Notes under the pieces: model-generated
Told to the model about the DNA's origin: nothing
What the model saw: the letters and a program-made list of their open reading frames with translations, nothing else
The model's database searches: none
Source of the DNA: Aphis gossypii
Taxonomy: Eukaryota; Arthropoda; Insecta; Hemiptera; Aphididae
Reading direction: 5' to 3'
Length of the DNA: 64,000 nucleotides
Assembly: GCF_020184175.1 (NCBI RefSeq)
Contig: NC_065531.1
Location: 45,653,213 to 45,717,212, forward strand
Shown: positions 1-9,950 of the stretch, piece after piece
Numbering within the stretch: position 1 is the stretch's first letter
How the letters are laid out: every line of letters starts with the position of its first letter
Position numbers and translations under genes: made by a program

Positions 1-2735
1 AACGACAAAAAACAAAGAATAAAAAACAAACACACACACACACACACATACATATACACACACACCTACACACACATATAATATATATATATATATACAT
101 ATTATCTGGTAACGATCGAACCCTGAGTACGAGTGAACGAAATAACTGCCCATCGTGACGGGCGTTATCGAATTTTTTACACCGTATACAGAATACTCTG
201 CAATCTGGAAAAAATAATAATGTACATCGAAAACTGCCCGTCACCTCGCCATCGCAATATATTGTCATAAGAGATAACAATACAAATCCGGATATTCGAC
301 AGCCAGCTGGTGATTTTTTTTTTTATAGTATATAATATATTATACAGATTTTTTTATGTAGAACCTTTGCAAGTGGAATATTGTGTCATTCTTGGTGTGA
401 ACAACGATTGGTTATTAATTATTAATAATAACTGTTATGATTTTAATACCGGCTATTGTTATTTGAAGTATTTTCCTTATATATTTTATACCAATATATG
501 AGCGTTCTGGCCCAAATGAAAAGCGTGTAGTTGAATATTTGCTAAAATTTCTTAGGATGGATGACGTTTCAATTGCTTTGCATACCTATACCCAAACTAG
601 TCATCAGAAATTTGATTTAGCACCACTTAACTCTGTAGTCTGTATACTATTATAATTTCATATAACTTTCATATTAAACATGTAATAATTTAAAATAAAC
701 AATAATTAGCTATGTAGATTGGTATTATATAGTTATAGTATGTAAACAACACGTACAAATATAATATACCATATAAACAGAATTATTGGATCCCTTGGGA
801 TTTATAGGAATACATTGCATATTACCTGTATTGAATTTATTAAAGCATAACTTAGGAGTAAATTGTATACAAGTAAGTATAGATTATTTTTTAAATACAA
901 AATCGTCTTCACATATTTTGCACATTTTAAGAAATAATCATAGTATATTGTAGTGGGGGAAGGGGCTAAATCCTCTGTTTAAAACGAAATAAGTCTTTTA
1001 AGAATTCACTCTCTAAGGGTAGGTTTATAATAACTGATCCAACACTCATATGGTTCCGTCCGTTAACTGTTTTCTTGAATTTTATATTATCTTTATGATA
1101 AAGTAAAAAATAGTAAATTAGATAATTTGAGTTCAATAATAGTAGGTACGTATGAATAAACGTTCCGATACGATTATTAATTTATGTTTAGTTAAGATAG
1201 TTATGTTTTATATTTATATTTTTTTTAATAGGTAAATCCTTTTTTTTTAAGTTTTCTGTGATTAAGCAATTACAATTAAATGTATAAAAATCATCTAGTT
1301 AAAATTTTTAGTTTTTTATAATTTAGTTTGGAGTGTTCTAAGTACTTGCAATATTTTAAGGGGATAAAACTTTCATAACAATAAGACTTATATTATTAAT
1401 ATAATGGATGTACTCATAACTAGGTAAGTTATTATAAAAAAAAAAAAAAAAAATGCATATCTCTTATATAAGTAAAATAGGATGCTAACAAGTTTCGTTA
1501 GGACTATGCACTTTATTCTCAAATACGTTGCATATATAAGTAATGTCAATTAGCTTACAGTTTGCAGATGTATATGAAATACATCTACAACTTTTTATAA
1601 TATTTTTTTCTTACAAACTTGTGTTTTTATCATTCCAGATATAATTGGTAATGATTTTTGTACCACAATCTGTAGTACTATAATAGATACACCATAATAA
1701 TTTGCAATACTAGACTTGACAGTTTGTATTTATTGATATTTAATAGATACAAACCATAAATGTGTTTTCAATAATATATTTACAATCTAGAAGTTATATT
1801 ATATGAATATGGTTTAAATTATTTTATCTATATAATTATTAATCATATACTACAACCCATTTTAAAATAAATGCCATTATACATGTATATATAAATATGA
1901 TGTGTATATGGTTATATTATTATAAATATAACATATTTATTTCTGAACTTTTATCTATTCATATAATAAAATCCTTGAAAAATAATCTATTAAGATGAAG
2001 AAAAAGTAAACAGAAATTTGTTTCCTTTAAAACATTTTTATATACAAGAGTTGGAGATTTAAAATTATCCACGAGGGTCCGATAAGTTTAAATTAGTATA
2101 TCCCTATAGTTACCTATATTTGTTTTATTTTGCAAAACTGAAAAGGATATTAATTTTTTTCTATTATCCATTATTAATACAAAACGCATAATATATTATA
2201 TGATATACATTATACATATATTAGTGTAATTTGTAATTTCTAATGGAAATAAAGTCATAATAAATTTCGAAACAGACAAATAAAATCATAATAATTTTCA
2301 CATAATATATTTAAATTATATTTCCTTTTTAAATATTCGTTTATTGTAATATACACTGATCATTAAACATTCTTAAGAATGCCAAAAACCAAAAAGTTTT
2401 TTTTTCATTTTAATTTAAAACTGTTTTAAAAACTAAAATATAAATATATTATTATAGAGGGACAAAAACTATCTCTTTAAGTCGAGATATCCAAAGTCAT
2501 TTTTTTTAGTAATTAATCAATAAACACATATAAGTTATTGTATTATGCTATATAATTTATATATTTTGATATGATGCTTTAACGTTTTTATAAACAAAAA
2601 TTTATATATTCTAACAACAATTTTAAAAAAAAAATAAGAAAAATAAATTTCTTGAAATTAAGTAATGGAAAAAATATATTTTTAAATTATTCATTTATTT
2701 ATTTTTTTTAAATTATAATTTATTTTAACTTACAG
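1..2735 (+). other. Intron sequence upstream of the first visible DIP exon
   Basis: AT-rich non-coding DNA ending in the acceptor TTACAG at 2730-2735. It opens with a CA/TA microsatellite. A slightly more GC-rich block follows at about 110-300. I found no Ig1 or signal-peptide exon here: no reading frame carries the Cys/Trp/Tyr-x-Cys pattern of an Ig domain. The missing 5' exons should therefore lie to the left of the window. Confidence 0.6.
30..102. repeat. CA/TA dinucleotide microsatellite
   Basis: Runs of CA followed by interrupted CA and then TA repeats, read directly. It is simple sequence inside the intron and has no coding potential. Confidence 0.85.
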
Positions 2736-2894
2736 TACCTCCAGATATATTGGACTACCCAACCAGCACCGACATGGCAGTGAGGGAAGGAGGTAATGTC
2801 TCGATGCAGTGTGCTGCTTCCGGATTTCCCAGTCCCAGTATCACTTGGAGAAAGGAAGGTGGCCATTCGATTTCCTTAAGTCCCGATACAGAAG
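2736..2894 (+). CDS. DIP-family Ig cell-surface protein, exon encoding first half of Ig2
   Basis: Part of a Dpr-interacting protein (DIP), a neuronal Ig-superfamily surface protein that pairs with Dpr proteins in synaptic partner matching. The exon lies between an acceptor (TTACAG) and a strong donor (GTAAGT at 2895). It is read in phase 1, with the first base of its Val codon supplied upstream. It opens with VPPDILDYPTSTDMAVREG, the DIP hallmark at the Ig1/Ig2 border, then the first Ig2 cysteine (MQC) and the core Trp (ITWRKEGG). An N-glycosylation sequon (NVS) precedes the cysteine. The 159-nt length keeps phase 1 for the next exon. Lachesin and neurotrimin are related families and common database names for such genes, but the VPPDI and later IWIQNQLVGA strings favour DIP. 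Which DIP paralogue it is cannot be decided without a tree. Confidence 0.93.
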
Positions 2895-3342
2895 GTAAGT
2901 CATAATAAATATAATTATTTAATAAAAGTATATAACACTAAAAATTATAAAATGAACATGTACATTGCAAAGATGGTTAAAAATATATAATATTGAAACC
3001 ATTACTTTTTCTTAAATAATATATTATATTTAAAAAAAATAAAAAAAAAAATACGAATTTTTAATCAGAAAAAATGTATAATAATGGTCAGAGTAAATAA
3101 TATCCTATTACTAGTATTATGGTCAAATGAAAAAATGTACAGATAAGAAAATATTTTATAATTTATTTGGGTATACCTATTCTGAAGTCCATTTTAACAT
3201 TAAAACATTTAAAACATAAAATATTATGAGTTATTGACTATTCTTAATTCGCATTTATAAGACCATTAGCCAATAGGTAATGTTTGACAAGCAAAACCGA
3301 TCCGTAATAATCAGGAGTCATAAAATTAGAACTGATGATGAT

Positions 3343-3347
3343 GGTAT
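3343..3347. repeat. Target-site duplication, left copy (GGTAT)
   Basis: GGTAT lies immediately left of the LTR start and is repeated at 9946-9950. A 5-bp duplication fits BEL/Pao integration and shows that both element ends are intact. Confidence 0.9.
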
Positions 3348-3922
3348 TGTAAGCGAGGTCCCTAGCAAATCGTTGTTCGGGGTAACCACGCTTTAAAATG
3401 AATATGTCTAACGACAAGTGGACTGTATGTATGATTAAGATATATATATTGTGTATAGATAATGAGATGTATTAAAATATAATATAACAAAGTCAATATA
3501 AATTATCAATTAATACATCAAGATATAATTGTATGAAATTACAATACAATTATTACAACAAATTATACCAATATATATAAAAAGAAACAATAAAACAAAA
3601 TATATTAAACAAAGTTATAAAAAATTGTACCGATATATATATATATAAAAAAACAATAAACAACAAAGTTCTTACCGCGTACTGCGCCACTGCAACAGCC
3701 GACAAAAAACAATAATTACGTGGAAATTACCAACGCAAAAGAATACGGTGACTAGCGAGCCAAACGGTCGCGGCGGCCCATATATATAGGGACCGTCGTG
3801 GATAGATCAGCAGCGGGGGGAGGGGGTGTCGCGTCTAGAATATTCGAGTTTGTCGCAGTGGCCCAGGCGCGTTTGTCGAATGATCGAGAATATCGTCGAT
3901 CATTCCAGAGCTGTATCCAACA
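3348..3922 (-). repeat. 3' LTR of the BEL/Pao element
   Basis: This 575-bp copy matches 9370-9945. On the + strand it begins TG and ends CA. By eye the only differences are a small change with a one-base length difference near 3706-3711 and one G/T substitution near 3735. It contains a 10-bp inverted repeat at 3878-3887/3896-3905. Confidence 0.95.
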
Positions 3923-3935
3923 TCCTCCCGCCTTT
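3923..3935 (-). other. Polypurine tract
   Basis: The element strand reads AAAGGCGGGAGGA directly before the 3' LTR, which starts TGTTGG on that strand. This purine run is the expected plus-strand primer position. Confidence 0.8.
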
Positions 3936-4068
3936 GAAAGGATGCTTTCAAAATTACAAAATAAACAAATAATGAATAATGAATTGTACATCTTGTACCA
4001 CTTTACATTAAATAGATGAAAATGATAAAAAATACAAAAAAAAACTGGTTGATAGAAGAACCTTCTGA

Positions 4069-5841
4069 TCAGGACACAGGCAGCTTCACCACTTGTACCA
4101 CTGGACGCTTCAAAGTTCCTTCGGCTGTCTTCAACGTCACAACGCGTACAACTCCATCTGTTCCTGGATGAACTTCAATTACCCTTCCTAATTGCCATGA
4201 CATAAGGGGCCGTCCCGGAGACTTTACAACGACCAAATCGCCAACGTTCAAGTTAGCATCTTGCCTTAACCACTTTTGACGGCCTTGCAATGTCTGAAGA
4301 TACTCATTAGTCCATCGTTTCCAAAAACATTGTTGCGCTTGTTTGATCAGCTGCCATCTAGTTAGACGGTTGATTTTAACGTCTGTTAAATCAAGTTCTG
4401 GAATTGCCATGAGTGGTTGTCCTACCAGGAAGTGCCCAGGAGTTAATGCACATAAATCGTTCGGATCACTGGAGACACTTGTGAGTGGACGTGAATTTAA
4501 GATTCCTTCAATCCGAATAATTAGTGTGGTCAATTCCTCCATGGTCATTATTTGATCACCGATGACTTTTCGCAAATGTGTCTTGACACTTTTAATTGCC
4601 GCCTCCCAGATCCCTCCAAAATGAGGGGCTGCAGGTGGATTAAAATACCACTGACACGGGATCCTACTCATTAAAGAGTCTCGGGTTTTTGCTTCGTTGA
4701 ACAAGGATTTCAATTGCCGAGCGGCACCTACATAATTTGTTCCACAGTCAGAACGTATTTCAACTGGAATTCCACGACGAGCAGTGAAACGATCGAAGGC
4801 AGCAAGAAACGCTTCTGTGGATAAGTCGCTTACCACTTCCAGATGGACTGCCTTTACTGACAGACACACAAATAGAGCAAGATAAGCCTTGTTAGTCTTA
4901 GCACCTCGTCGACGGCTTTCTTTCACAATAAACGGTCCGCCGTAATCCATGCCAACGAATGCGAATGGTCTATGAGGCTGTACTCGTACAGGAGGCAGGT
5001 CTGCCATGACTGGTTGTGGGCAAGCAGCTCTATGGCGCACACATCTAACACATGTATGTATAACTTTCCGAATGGCGGCACGTCCTGACACAATCCAATA
5101 TTTCCTTTGAATCATAGCCATAACTAATTTTGGACCGGCATGTAGAAGGCTCATATGATAATGGATTATGATTAACTGCGTAACATGAGCAGCCTTAGGG
5201 AGCAACACCGGATGCTTAGCTTCCTCGGTCAGAAGCGAAAAACGAAGTCGACCGCCGACACGTATTAATCCTTCCTTGTCTAAATATGGTGACAACTGAG
5301 CAAGTGAATTGGGGGTTATCGATGCCGATGTATTTTCTAACTGCTTCCGTAAGTCTTCCCAATAAAAATTTTGCGTAAGCTTAATAATGTTAAGAAGTGT
5401 TCGATTGAGTTCAATTTGAGTAAGTGGGCCCCTCCTTACAGGCCTCCGTTTGCAACGGTCGATGAGGCGCCATACATACGCGAGTGTTCGTTGCATTCTC
5501 GTTAATGACGAAAAACGACGGAAGATCTCTTCTGATTCTTTACATTTAAGGATATGCAACACACACTTCACTGGTTGTTTGTAATCTGGAAGTTGCTCGG
5601 AAGGAAGTCTTGTTAAAGTTTGACTCGGCCATTGTTCTTCGGGCTGCCGTAAGAATTCCGGACCGTTCAAATGCAACTGCGAAGCAACTAATTGGCTTGG
5701 GAGTAACCCTCTTGATGCCGGGTCCGCTGCATTTTCCGTAGTTTTTACGTGATTCCACTCACATTGTGGCAGTAGCTCCTTTATTTTGTTTACTCTATTT
5801 GTAACAAATATTTTAAATCCTTGGGCTCGGCCTTTAACCAT
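4069..5841 (-). CDS. Pol fragment: integrase and Pao C-terminal region
   Basis: This 590-residue frame inserts retrotransposon cDNA into the genome. The N-terminal zinc-binding region has histidines near 227-234 and the pair CVRC at 264-267. The catalytic DDE residues are Asp in GMDYGG (about 299), Asp in RSDCGTNY (about 365) and Glu in HFGGIWEAA (about 413). A Pao-type C-terminal region follows, with FWKRWTNEYL near residue 500 and WQLGRVIEVHPG near 555. The stop is at 4069, about 130 nt before the polypurine tract. The listed start is not a natural initiation site: the first residues overlap the preceding frame, and the true upstream sequence is in another frame. All three catalytic residues remain. 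Confidence 0.9.
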   Translation of the reverse strand: MVKGRAQGFKIFVTNRVNKIKELLPQCEWNHVKTTENAADPASRGLLPSQLVASQLHLNGPEFLRQPEEQWPSQTLTRLPSEQLPDYKQPVKCVLHILKCKESEEIFRRFSSLTRMQRTLAYVWRLIDRCKRRPVRRGPLTQIELNRTLLNIIKLTQNFYWEDLRKQLENTSASITPNSLAQLSPYLDKEGLIRVGGRLRFSLLTEEAKHPVLLPKAAHVTQLIIIHYHMSLLHAGPKLVMAMIQRKYWIVSGRAAIRKVIHTCVRCVRHRAACPQPVMADLPPVRVQPHRPFAFVGMDYGGPFIVKESRRRGAKTNKAYLALFVCLSVKAVHLEVVSDLSTEAFLAAFDRFTARRGIPVEIRSDCGTNYVGAARQLKSLFNEAKTRDSLMSRIPCQWYFNPPAAPHFGGIWEAAIKSVKTHLRKVIGDQIMTMEELTTLIIRIEGILNSRPLTSVSSDPNDLCALTPGHFLVGQPLMAIPELDLTDVKINRLTRWQLIKQAQQCFWKRWTNEYLQTLQGRQKWLRQDANLNVGDLVVVKSPGRPLMSWQLGRVIEVHPGTDGVVRVVTLKTAEGTLKRPVVQVVKLPVS

Positions 5842-6281
5842 GACAAAACAATCGTTGAATCAGAGAATGCTTTGATGCTTTGTACAGATACTAATTCCTT
5901 TAACAGTGACATCTTATGTGAAAGGAGACGTGCTAACAAAAGTGCGGCACATAGTTCTAACCGGGGTATGGTCAAAGACTTATCGATCTTGGATGTCTTT
6001 AGCGGAGCAACCTTTGACTTGCAAGCAATGAAATGCACGTTAATAAGACCTTGATTGTCCGTTACTCGTAGAAAGACCGTCGCAGCATAACCCCTTTGTG
6101 ACGCATCTGCAAACCCCACTAGCTGAGCCTTTATGCATTTTCCAATGCTAATATGACGAAGTAACTTCAAGTGCGCCAACGATGTAAGTTCTTCTATGAA
6201 CATATTCCACTTGGAAGAGATCTCATTGGAAATTGGAGTGTCCCAGTTCAGTCCTTGCGCCATAGCTCTTGCATTAGGCAC
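5790..6281 (-). CDS. Pol fragment: RNase H region
   Basis: This 163-residue open segment lies between the RT and integrase frames. It contains LVGFADASQRGYAATVFLRV and, further on, FSDSTIVLSWL, the conserved acidic patches of the BEL/Pao RNase H region. It belongs to the same polyprotein as its neighbours but is in a different frame from both. Its upstream overlap (6248-6281) and downstream overlap (5790-5841) mark two single-base-type frame changes. The apparent start Met lies in the overlap and is unlikely to be used. Confidence 0.85.
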   Translation of the reverse strand: MPNARAMAQGLNWDTPISNEISSKWNMFIEELTSLAHLKLLRHISIGKCIKAQLVGFADASQRGYAATVFLRVTDNQGLINVHFIACKSKVAPLKTSKIDKSLTIPRLELCAALLLARLLSHKMSLLKELVSVQSIKAFSDSTIVLSWLKAEPKDLKYLLQIE

Positions 6282-8065
6282 TTAGCCCAGAAAACCATTG
6301 GGCCTAATGTTCCAATGGGATCATATAATCGAGCGAGGACTGATAGTACTGATCGCTTTGTAGGTTGCATCTCTGTAATATTTGACCTGTATCCGAATGT
6401 ATCTCCATACGGGTCCCAGTAAAGTCCCAATATTTTTATAGCCAGTCCAGAATGAGGTTCATAGTATGGGTTACTGGCGCAGTCCTCCTTCGCAATGCCT
6501 TCCAATACTTCGGGGCAATTACTGGCCCATTTACTGAGCTGAAAACAGCCTTTCTGTAACAGCCCAACGACTTGACATTGAACCTTCAATATGCCTTCCC
6601 TTGTATCGGCCCCTGCAATAATGTCATCCACATAGGTATATGACCGCAGAAATTGCCTTGCCAATGGAAATTCTGGACCATTATCTTGTTCCAACTGGAG
6701 AAGACAGCGAATTGCTAAAAACGGTGCTGAATTTATACCATAGGTAACAGTGCACAACTCATATTCCTGTACTTGCTCGTGTGGTGAACGTCTCCAAAGA
6801 ATGTGTTGGTAAACACGGTCTTCTTTTCGAACGAATATTTGTCGATACATCTTAACTATGTCCGCTATGAATATGTACTTATAGAATCGACAACGCAACA
6901 AGATGTCACCGATATCGGTTTGCAATTTAGACCCAGTTGCTAAGCAGTCGTTTAGAGAACGTCCCGACGAAGAAGGGGCGGAGGCATCAAAAACAACTCG
7001 AATTTTTATATCATTCTCCTTCCGTTTTACAACTGCGTGATGTGGTATGAAATATTCTCCGGTGCGTTCAGCCAACTTCATATGGCCTAGTGCAATATAT
7101 TCATCCATAAAATCACGATAGGCGTTATATAGCTCTTCGTCCTTACTTAGGCGACGTTCAAGATTATATAAGCGATTCAGAGCTAATGCCCGGGACGATC
7201 CTAGGCCTAATGAATGAGCGTCATGCTTTGTATTTCCCTTATCCATTGAACTAGAAATTATGGATTTGAAAGGCAAAGCAACATGGAATCTTCCATTACA
7301 ATCCCGCGATACTGTTTCTTGAAAATGTCTTTCACATGCTTCATCTTCTGTGCTTGGGCTATGGTTGATATCAAGTTCTTCAACTTCCCAAAATCGCTGT
7401 AAAAGCTCACCTATATTTTGATTATCTGATGCCGCATGAACCACCAACGATGAAGCCGTAGAGTATTCTCTTGACCCTTCTATGGCTCCGACTATTACCC
7501 ATCCAAACTGTGTGTTCAATGCTGACGGCAGACCGGGACTATGGACAATGTCCGATCGATATTGCAAGATGAATGGATATAAATCCCCTCCAATCAGCAT
7601 GTCTACTGAACCTGGTACATCAAAATCGGGGTCAGCGAGTGGAAGATGCCCGTATCGCTCACGAATTGAAATGGGTAATTTTTGATTCGGCATAAGAGCG
7701 GTGATTTTTGGCAATATTACAATATTGGTGGCCGATATTTGCGGTGCATCATACAACAAAGGAATAAAGCTACAATTGGTTGAACCCTTAACAGTTCGTA
7801 CGGGCTGCTGTGCCAGACCACTAACCTCTACTCGTCCCTTGTGACGTGGTAAACCAAGTTGGATCGCACACTGATTGGTAATGGCCGAAATTTGTGATCC
7901 AGTATCTAATAAAGCTCGCACTGGCACCAGCTCACCAGATTGGTCTCGTATTCTCACTATCGCCGTAGCCAGTACAACACTAACATCCGATTTCACAGCG
8001 CCTGAAAAGTTAGTAGCTGTACAGTTCTGATCCGTGGTGCTTTCAATCGGTTTTGAAATTGCCAT
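6248..8065 (-). CDS. Pol fragment: aspartic protease and reverse transcriptase
   Basis: This 605-residue frame begins just downstream of gag. The protease active site is ALLDTGSQIS at about residues 51-60. The reverse transcriptase has its first catalytic Asp in FIADIVKMY (about 402) and the YVDD box at about 478-481. The frame ends early at 6248, within the region leading to RNase H, where the next frame continues the homology. Upstream, this frame is closed by a stop at 8096-8098. Gag-to-pol passage therefore needs a frame change between 7993 and 8098, either programmed frameshifting or a mutation. BEL/Pao elements commonly encode one continuous Gag-Pol, so I lean towards mutation or a sequence error. 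Confidence 0.92.
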   Translation of the reverse strand: MAISKPIESTTDQNCTATNFSGAVKSDVSVVLATAIVRIRDQSGELVPVRALLDTGSQISAITNQCAIQLGLPRHKGRVEVSGLAQQPVRTVKGSTNCSFIPLLYDAPQISATNIVILPKITALMPNQKLPISIRERYGHLPLADPDFDVPGSVDMLIGGDLYPFILQYRSDIVHSPGLPSALNTQFGWVIVGAIEGSREYSTASSLVVHAASDNQNIGELLQRFWEVEELDINHSPSTEDEACERHFQETVSRDCNGRFHVALPFKSIISSSMDKGNTKHDAHSLGLGSSRALALNRLYNLERRLSKDEELYNAYRDFMDEYIALGHMKLAERTGEYFIPHHAVVKRKENDIKIRVVFDASAPSSSGRSLNDCLATGSKLQTDIGDILLRCRFYKYIFIADIVKMYRQIFVRKEDRVYQHILWRRSPHEQVQEYELCTVTYGINSAPFLAIRCLLQLEQDNGPEFPLARQFLRSYTYVDDIIAGADTREGILKVQCQVVGLLQKGCFQLSKWASNCPEVLEGIAKEDCASNPYYEPHSGLAIKILGLYWDPYGDTFGYRSNITEMQPTKRSVLSVLARLYDPIGTLGPMVFWAKCLMQELWRKD

Positions 8066-9066
8066 TGTATTAGGTGTTGATGTTTTCCCTGAACCTTATG
8101 TTTTGAATCTAAATGGAGCAATACACTGTGTCGTCCTTCACAAGTTTTGCACAAGTACGCCGACTTACAGGAGTTTGCTTCATGATCCGGACGTAGACAA
8201 ACAAAACATAATTCTTTCTTAATGACAAACTCCCGCCGTTCGGCGACCGATTTCCTCTTGAACATTAAACATCGAAATAACGGGTGATCACGATCGCAAA
8301 ACGCACATTTGTTCTTGGCAGTGGCAGTAGTCGATAATGAAGTCTTCACGGACGTCTGGCCGCCCTTGCCCTTTCTAGAACTACTGTTGCCCACTGACAG
8401 CGTACCCGTGTTAGCGCCGACGTTTTCTAAAATCTTACACCGATTCGCAGCAAAATCCAACAGTTCGTCCAGCTTCGGTATGCTTTCTTGAGGTACACTT
8501 GCTTCAAATAATCGACGAGTATCAGGATCAATGACGCGGGCTCCGATGTAGAATAGCAAGAAACCAGACAAATCAACAACACCAAGTGCCTTTAGCGCAG
8601 CCACATTCTCACGAAAAGTATTAACAAAAGATGATAACGAGGATACCGATTCCCGTTGTAAACGTTCAAATGAAAATAATTTATCACAATGTGCTGTAGC
8701 AAGAAGCCGCTTGTTATCATAACGATCCCGAAGCGCACACCAGGCGATTACATAATTATCTGAGGTTAGTGGAACTGATTTGACAATGTTCAAGGCCGAT
8801 CCTGATAAGCAAGACACCAAATAATGAAAGCGCTCTATATCCGTTATTGACCGATTTTCATGCACTAGTGACGTGAACATATCGCGAAACGCGCACCAAT
8901 TTAAAAGACTACCGTCGAATTTTGGAAGCTCAATCTTCGGCAACGACAGCGATGCACGAGAATTATACGTATTTTCGCGTTCTACGATTGCACCTAGATG
9001 TGTAATTGAAGGATATCCACGTAATTTCGAAAACACCACTTGAATTTCTCCACACATTTTTTCCAT
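7993..9066 (-). CDS. Gag: DUF1759-like region and zinc knuckles
   Basis: This is the structural Gag of the element, which packages its RNA. Residues 42-65 (LPKIELPKFDG, then W and F.D.F spacing) open the DUF1759-like region typical of BEL/Pao. Three Cys/His clusters follow: CAFCDRDHPLFRC (254-266), CFVCLRPDHEANSC (287-300) and CKTCEGRHSVLLH (306-318). They are consistent with nucleic-acid-binding knuckles. The Met used here is internal: the frame is open upstream to the stop at 9211-9213, and the Gag N-terminus is encoded in another frame (9177-9332). The frame ends at 7993, overlapping the pol start by about 70 nt. Confidence 0.88.
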   Translation of the reverse strand: MEKMCGEIQVVFSKLRGYPSITHLGAIVERENTYNSRASLSLPKIELPKFDGSLLNWCAFRDMFTSLVHENRSITDIERFHYLVSCLSGSALNIVKSVPLTSDNYVIAWCALRDRYDNKRLLATAHCDKLFSFERLQRESVSSLSSFVNTFRENVAALKALGVVDLSGFLLFYIGARVIDPDTRRLFEASVPQESIPKLDELLDFAANRCKILENVGANTGTLSVGNSSSRKGKGGQTSVKTSLSTTATAKNKCAFCDRDHPLFRCLMFKRKSVAERREFVIKKELCFVCLRPDHEANSCKSAYLCKTCEGRHSVLLHLDSKHKVQGKHQHLIQWQFQNRLKAPRIRTVQLLTFQAL

Positions 9067-9176
9067 GTCCTCAGTAATTTCTAAATCTGAACTTGTAAAT
9101 TCGTCAGACCTGTTTAATTCAACCAGTGAAGAAAGAACATTTCCTTGCTCCGCTTCAAACGACTTAACCGCACGTT

Positions 9177-9332
9177 CTAATGTCCGTGACGTGCGAAAAA
9201 TATTGGTCGTTTATGCTCATCCGTGTCCGCTTCCATAGCCAGTGCATGTATTTTCCGTATTGAATTTAACGCCGCGTCCCTTGCGACGCGTGCTCGCGTT
9301 AATTCTTGTTTCGAAGATTTTGAAGGTGCCAT
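9177..9332 (-). pseudogene. Gag N-terminal fragment, frame-broken
   Basis: A Met codon at 9332, 16 nt past the primer site in element order, opens MAPSKSSKQELTRARVARDA, a charged start that fits a BEL/Pao Gag. The frame stops at 9177-9179, while the main gag frame only opens below 9211. A one-base-type change between 9177 and 9213, near a run of five T's, separates them. The Met in the track-length frame further upstream would run through the primer site and is unlikely. Confidence 0.65.
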
Positions 9333-9347
9333 ATTGATAACAAAATA

Positions 9348-9364
9348 TCCGGCTCGAAGGACCA
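9348..9364 (-). other. Primer binding site, tRNA-Tyr type
   Basis: The + strand here reads TCCGGCTCGAAGGACCA. This is what I expect for the 3' end of a eukaryotic tRNA-Tyr(GUA), whose acceptor starts CCTTCGA, plus CCA. On the element strand it is the complement, placed five nucleotides inside the 5' LTR. The tRNA assignment comes from general knowledge of tRNA-Tyr sequence. Confidence 0.8.
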
Positions 9365-9369
9365 AAAAA

Positions 9370-9945
9370 TGTAAGCGAGGTCCCTAGCAAATCGTTGTTC
9401 GGGGTAACCACGCTTTAAAATGAATATGTCTAACGACAAGTGGACTGTATGTATGATTAAGATATATATATTGTGTATAGATAATGAGATGTATTAAAAT
9501 ATAATATAACAAAGTCAATATAAATTATCAATTAATACATCAAGATATAATTGTATGAAATTACAATACAATTATTACAACAAATTATACCAATATATAT
9601 AAAAAGAAACAATAAAACAAAATATATTAAACAAAGTTATAAAAAATTGTACCGATATATATATATATAAAAAAACAATAAACAACAAAGTTCTTACCGC
9701 GTACTGCGCCACTGCAACAGCCGACAAAACACCAATAATTACGTGGAAATTACCAACTCAAAAGAATACGGTGACTAGCGAGCCAAACGGTCGCGGCGGC
9801 CCATATATATAGGGACCGTCGTGGATAGATCAGCAGCGGGGGGAGGGGGTGTCGCGTCTAGAATATTCGAGTTTGTCGCAGTGGCCCAGGCGCGTTTGTC
9901 GAATGATCGAGAATATCGTCGATCATTCCAGAGCTGTATCCAACA
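9370..9945 (-). repeat. 5' LTR of the BEL/Pao element
   Basis: 576-bp LTR, TG...CA on both strands, nearly identical to 3348-3922. It should hold the element promoter. It is followed on the right by GGTAT (9946-9950), the second target duplication. Confidence 0.95.
9804..9811 (-). promoter_or_regulatory. Possible TATA box in the 5' LTR
   Basis: On the element strand, TATATATA sits between GGTCCC and GGGCCGCCGCG, about 135 nt from the outer LTR end. The position fits a U3 promoter, but no start site can be proven from sequence. The same motif is in the other LTR near 3781-3788. Confidence 0.4.
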
Positions 9946-9950
9946 GGTAT
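9946..9950. repeat. Target-site duplication, right copy (GGTAT)
   Basis: Exact repeat of 3343-3347, immediately outside the right LTR. Confidence 0.9.

Larger units (their letters stand above)
3348..9945 (-). mobile_element. BEL/Pao LTR retrotransposon, full length with frame breaks
   Basis: A 6.6-kb LTR retrotransposon lies antisense to the host gene, within an intron. In element order it has the 5' LTR (9370-9945), primer site (9348-9364), gag, pol as protease-RT-RNase H-integrase, polypurine tract (3923-3935) and 3' LTR (3348-3922), flanked by GGTAT duplications. The family call rests on the DUF1759-like Gag, the PR-RT-RH-IN order, the YVDD reverse transcriptase box and the Pao-type C-terminal region after integrase. 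The two LTRs differ at only a few positions, so insertion is recent. No envelope-like frame exists between integrase and the 3' LTR. The coding region changes frame four times (about 9177-9213, 7993-8098, 6248-6284 and 5790-5841). Confidence 0.95.

Noticed and set aside
3923..4068. Envelope gene after integrase
   Set aside because: Only about 150 nt separate the pol stop from the 3' LTR, too short for an envelope-like protein.
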